A stretch of DNA of 64,000 nt from assembly GCA_028583405.1 (NCBI GenBank), contig JAPTMU010000160.1:62001-126000 (forward strand), in the 5' to 3' direction. The translations under genes and the position numbers were made by a program. Positions 62,861 to 64,000 of this stretch are shown in pieces (position 1 is the first letter of the stretch; each line of letters begins with the position of its first letter). A model generated the notes under the pieces. It made no database searches. It saw nothing but the letters and a program-made list of their open reading frames with translations, and was not told the origin of the DNA. This stretch comes from Pogonophryne albipinna. Lineage: Eukaryota > Chordata > Actinopteri > Perciformes > Artedidraconidae.

Positions 62861-62930
62861 AGCATTTCACAAAACACTACAGCATTTCACAAAACGCCAC
62901 AGCATTTCACAAAACGCCACAGCATTTCCG
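62861..62930. repeat. 20-bp tandem repeat (3.5 units)
   Basis: AGCATTTCACAAAACGCCAC repeated at 62861, 62881, 62901 and 62921 (partial). Confidence 0.92.
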
Positions 62931-63551
62931 AAAAAATTAAAACTGCGGTCACAGACGTGCACGCAGTTGTGGGCGGGCCTTCGCGTCCGTGCGCCTGTCG
63001 GGGAGGGTCGTCCCGGCGTCAAGCAGACGCGCGCGAGTCCTCCGAAATGAGCCGTTCATAATTTGTCAAATGTTCACGTCCCGGACTCCTCGGTCCTCCG
63101 GCAGCGACCCGGAAACGGATGTGGGCGTGCCGCCTAGAAGGAAAACAAATGTCTCTAAAGGCTTGTCGAGGATCGTTTATCCCGGAGGCTGTCTGGAGGA
63201 GCAGTAACCGTGGCGTGCGGTGCAGTGGGTTGTGCAGACTTCCTGCCCTTTACCGTTTGTTTACTCAATAAACGCATCTCCTCTGGATATTAGGCTATGT
63301 ATGTTTTTAATACAACTGCTTTAATTGTGAGCCGATGTTTACAGTGAGAAGAGCTGCTGAGGCCAGTGCAGAAAGCAGAACAGTGTTTATAATATATATC
63401 TCCCAATAATATAAGTAACAGGCCTACATTACACACTTTATTTGTAGGCTTTAGTAGATATATACAAATAAACAGTTGATCTTTTTCATGAAACCAAATA
63501 GTGCTTCACATCATAACATATACATGGGCTGTAGCCTGATGATATGCTTTA
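62931..63551. other. GC-rich then AT-rich spacer, unassigned
   Basis: 62940-63210 is GC-rich with CpG-containing motifs. Frames at 62820-63050 and 62989-63207 have no recognisable domain; the ATG at 63069 opens a 46-residue Ser/Pro/Arg-rich piece. CAATAAACG at about 63268 could be a polyadenylation signal. I cannot name it. Confidence 0.3.
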
Positions 63552-64000
63552 CAGTTTTTCTCGATTGCTAACACACATTTTTCTTGTAATTACTCAGTTT
63601 CTCAGAACACTAAACACAATTCACAAAACCACACACCCAAAGTGCAAAACACCTCATTTCTCCTGCTAAATGAAGAACTGCACTAAAAACGACATAAACA
63701 CTTTCCAAATGCAAACTTTAGCACCAAATATAACACACTTCATTCATAATACTAGATGGTTTGACCACCCAGCTACACACTGCTGAGCATACTCTAAATC
63801 ACTTCCATCTGTTATGGGCTATGCTCTGTACAGAGAGGGTTCTGCAGAGAAAGTTGCTTGAGTTTACAGAAATACAGTAAATGAAGAAATACAAACATGC
63901 ATCTCAGCACATAGTTACTCTGCTTCGGATCTCTCTAAGTGTGATGCACTGTTTGCCCAAACCCAGTTTGTAGCTGCTGCTTCCTGTGCCTCGAACATCC
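63552..64000 (-). mobile_element. IS630/Tc1-like transposon, copy 2 (cut by window end)
   Basis: Starts CAGTTTTTCTCGATTGCTAACACAC after TA (63550-63551) and matches the right half of 36432-38195 in inverse orientation. It lacks the solo LTR of copy 1. The last 60 bases correspond to the transposase scrap near 37260-37320 of copy 1. The element continues past the window. Confidence 0.85.

Overview
This window is a dense, layered stack of transposable elements from a ray-finned (teleost) fish, probably a percomorph. The inference rests on the repeat content: L2-type LINEs with esterase ORF1, Tc1-like transposons with fish-type terminal repeats, DIRS1-like retroelements, Ty3/gypsy elements with and without a chromodomain, endogenous retroviruses (ERVs), several hAT families and Penelope-like hammerhead DNA. 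I found no host protein-coding gene, tRNA or rRNA. Almost every coding stretch is a transposon or ERV fragment, most of them broken. The one long reading frame I could not assign (25910-27013) sits inside a transposon.

Block 1 (385-22792) is a four-level nest. The outer element is a minus-strand gypsy retrotransposon, Gypsy-A: Gag 20429-21418, protease/RT/RNase H/integrase 15985-20522, right LTR 21467-22792, left LTR split into 385-1380 and 15658-15948. Inside the left LTR lies a nearly complete minus-strand L2-type LINE (LINE-A, 1381-15657). Its endonuclease domain is interrupted by ERV-1 (4666-14233), which has matched LTRs, a 5-bp target duplication (ATATG), a leader splice donor and an Env region, but no recognisable gag or pol. 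ERV-1 in turn holds a hAT-like element and a CA microsatellite. A 524-bp solo LTR sits in the Gypsy-A integrase.

Block 2 (23637-33226) starts with a non-autonomous hAT element (copy 1; copy 2 is at 57648). A 2.8-kb Tc1-like transposon follows (25055-27862). Its core is replaced by DNA with telomere-like repeats, a hammerhead-ribozyme motif of the Penelope type and a 367-codon proline-rich ORF. Next comes Gypsy-B (28122-33226, plus strand, chromodomain type), whose reverse transcriptase is split at the catalytic YxDD motif by another hAT element (8-bp duplication GTCTACAT).

Block 3 (33227-42000) is a graveyard of fragments: an L1/Tx1-type LINE tail, an esterase-type LINE ORF1, a BED-finger hAT interrupted by an IS630/Tc1-like element that itself holds a solo LTR, a decayed array of about 150-bp units, and a hAT element with a dimerisation-domain remnant.

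Block 4 (42060-62840) is a second deep nest. LINE-B (L2-type, minus) carries a Tc1 element (42496-44100) whose transposase frame is broken by only one stop codon. LINE-B is also split by a DIRS1-like element (45723-62508; Gag, RT, RNase H, tyrosine recombinase, inverted repeats). The DIRS element contains a degenerate tandem array and is split by ERV-2 (50425-61630, minus strand, 4-bp duplication CTAA), which carries hAT copy 2. The window ends in a second, oppositely oriented copy of the IS630/Tc1-like element.

The nesting gives a relative order of insertion. Gypsy-A precedes LINE-A, which precedes ERV-1. LINE-B precedes DIRS, which precedes ERV-2, which precedes hAT copy 2. All identifications come from reading motifs, repeats and target duplications by eye; no database search was possible.
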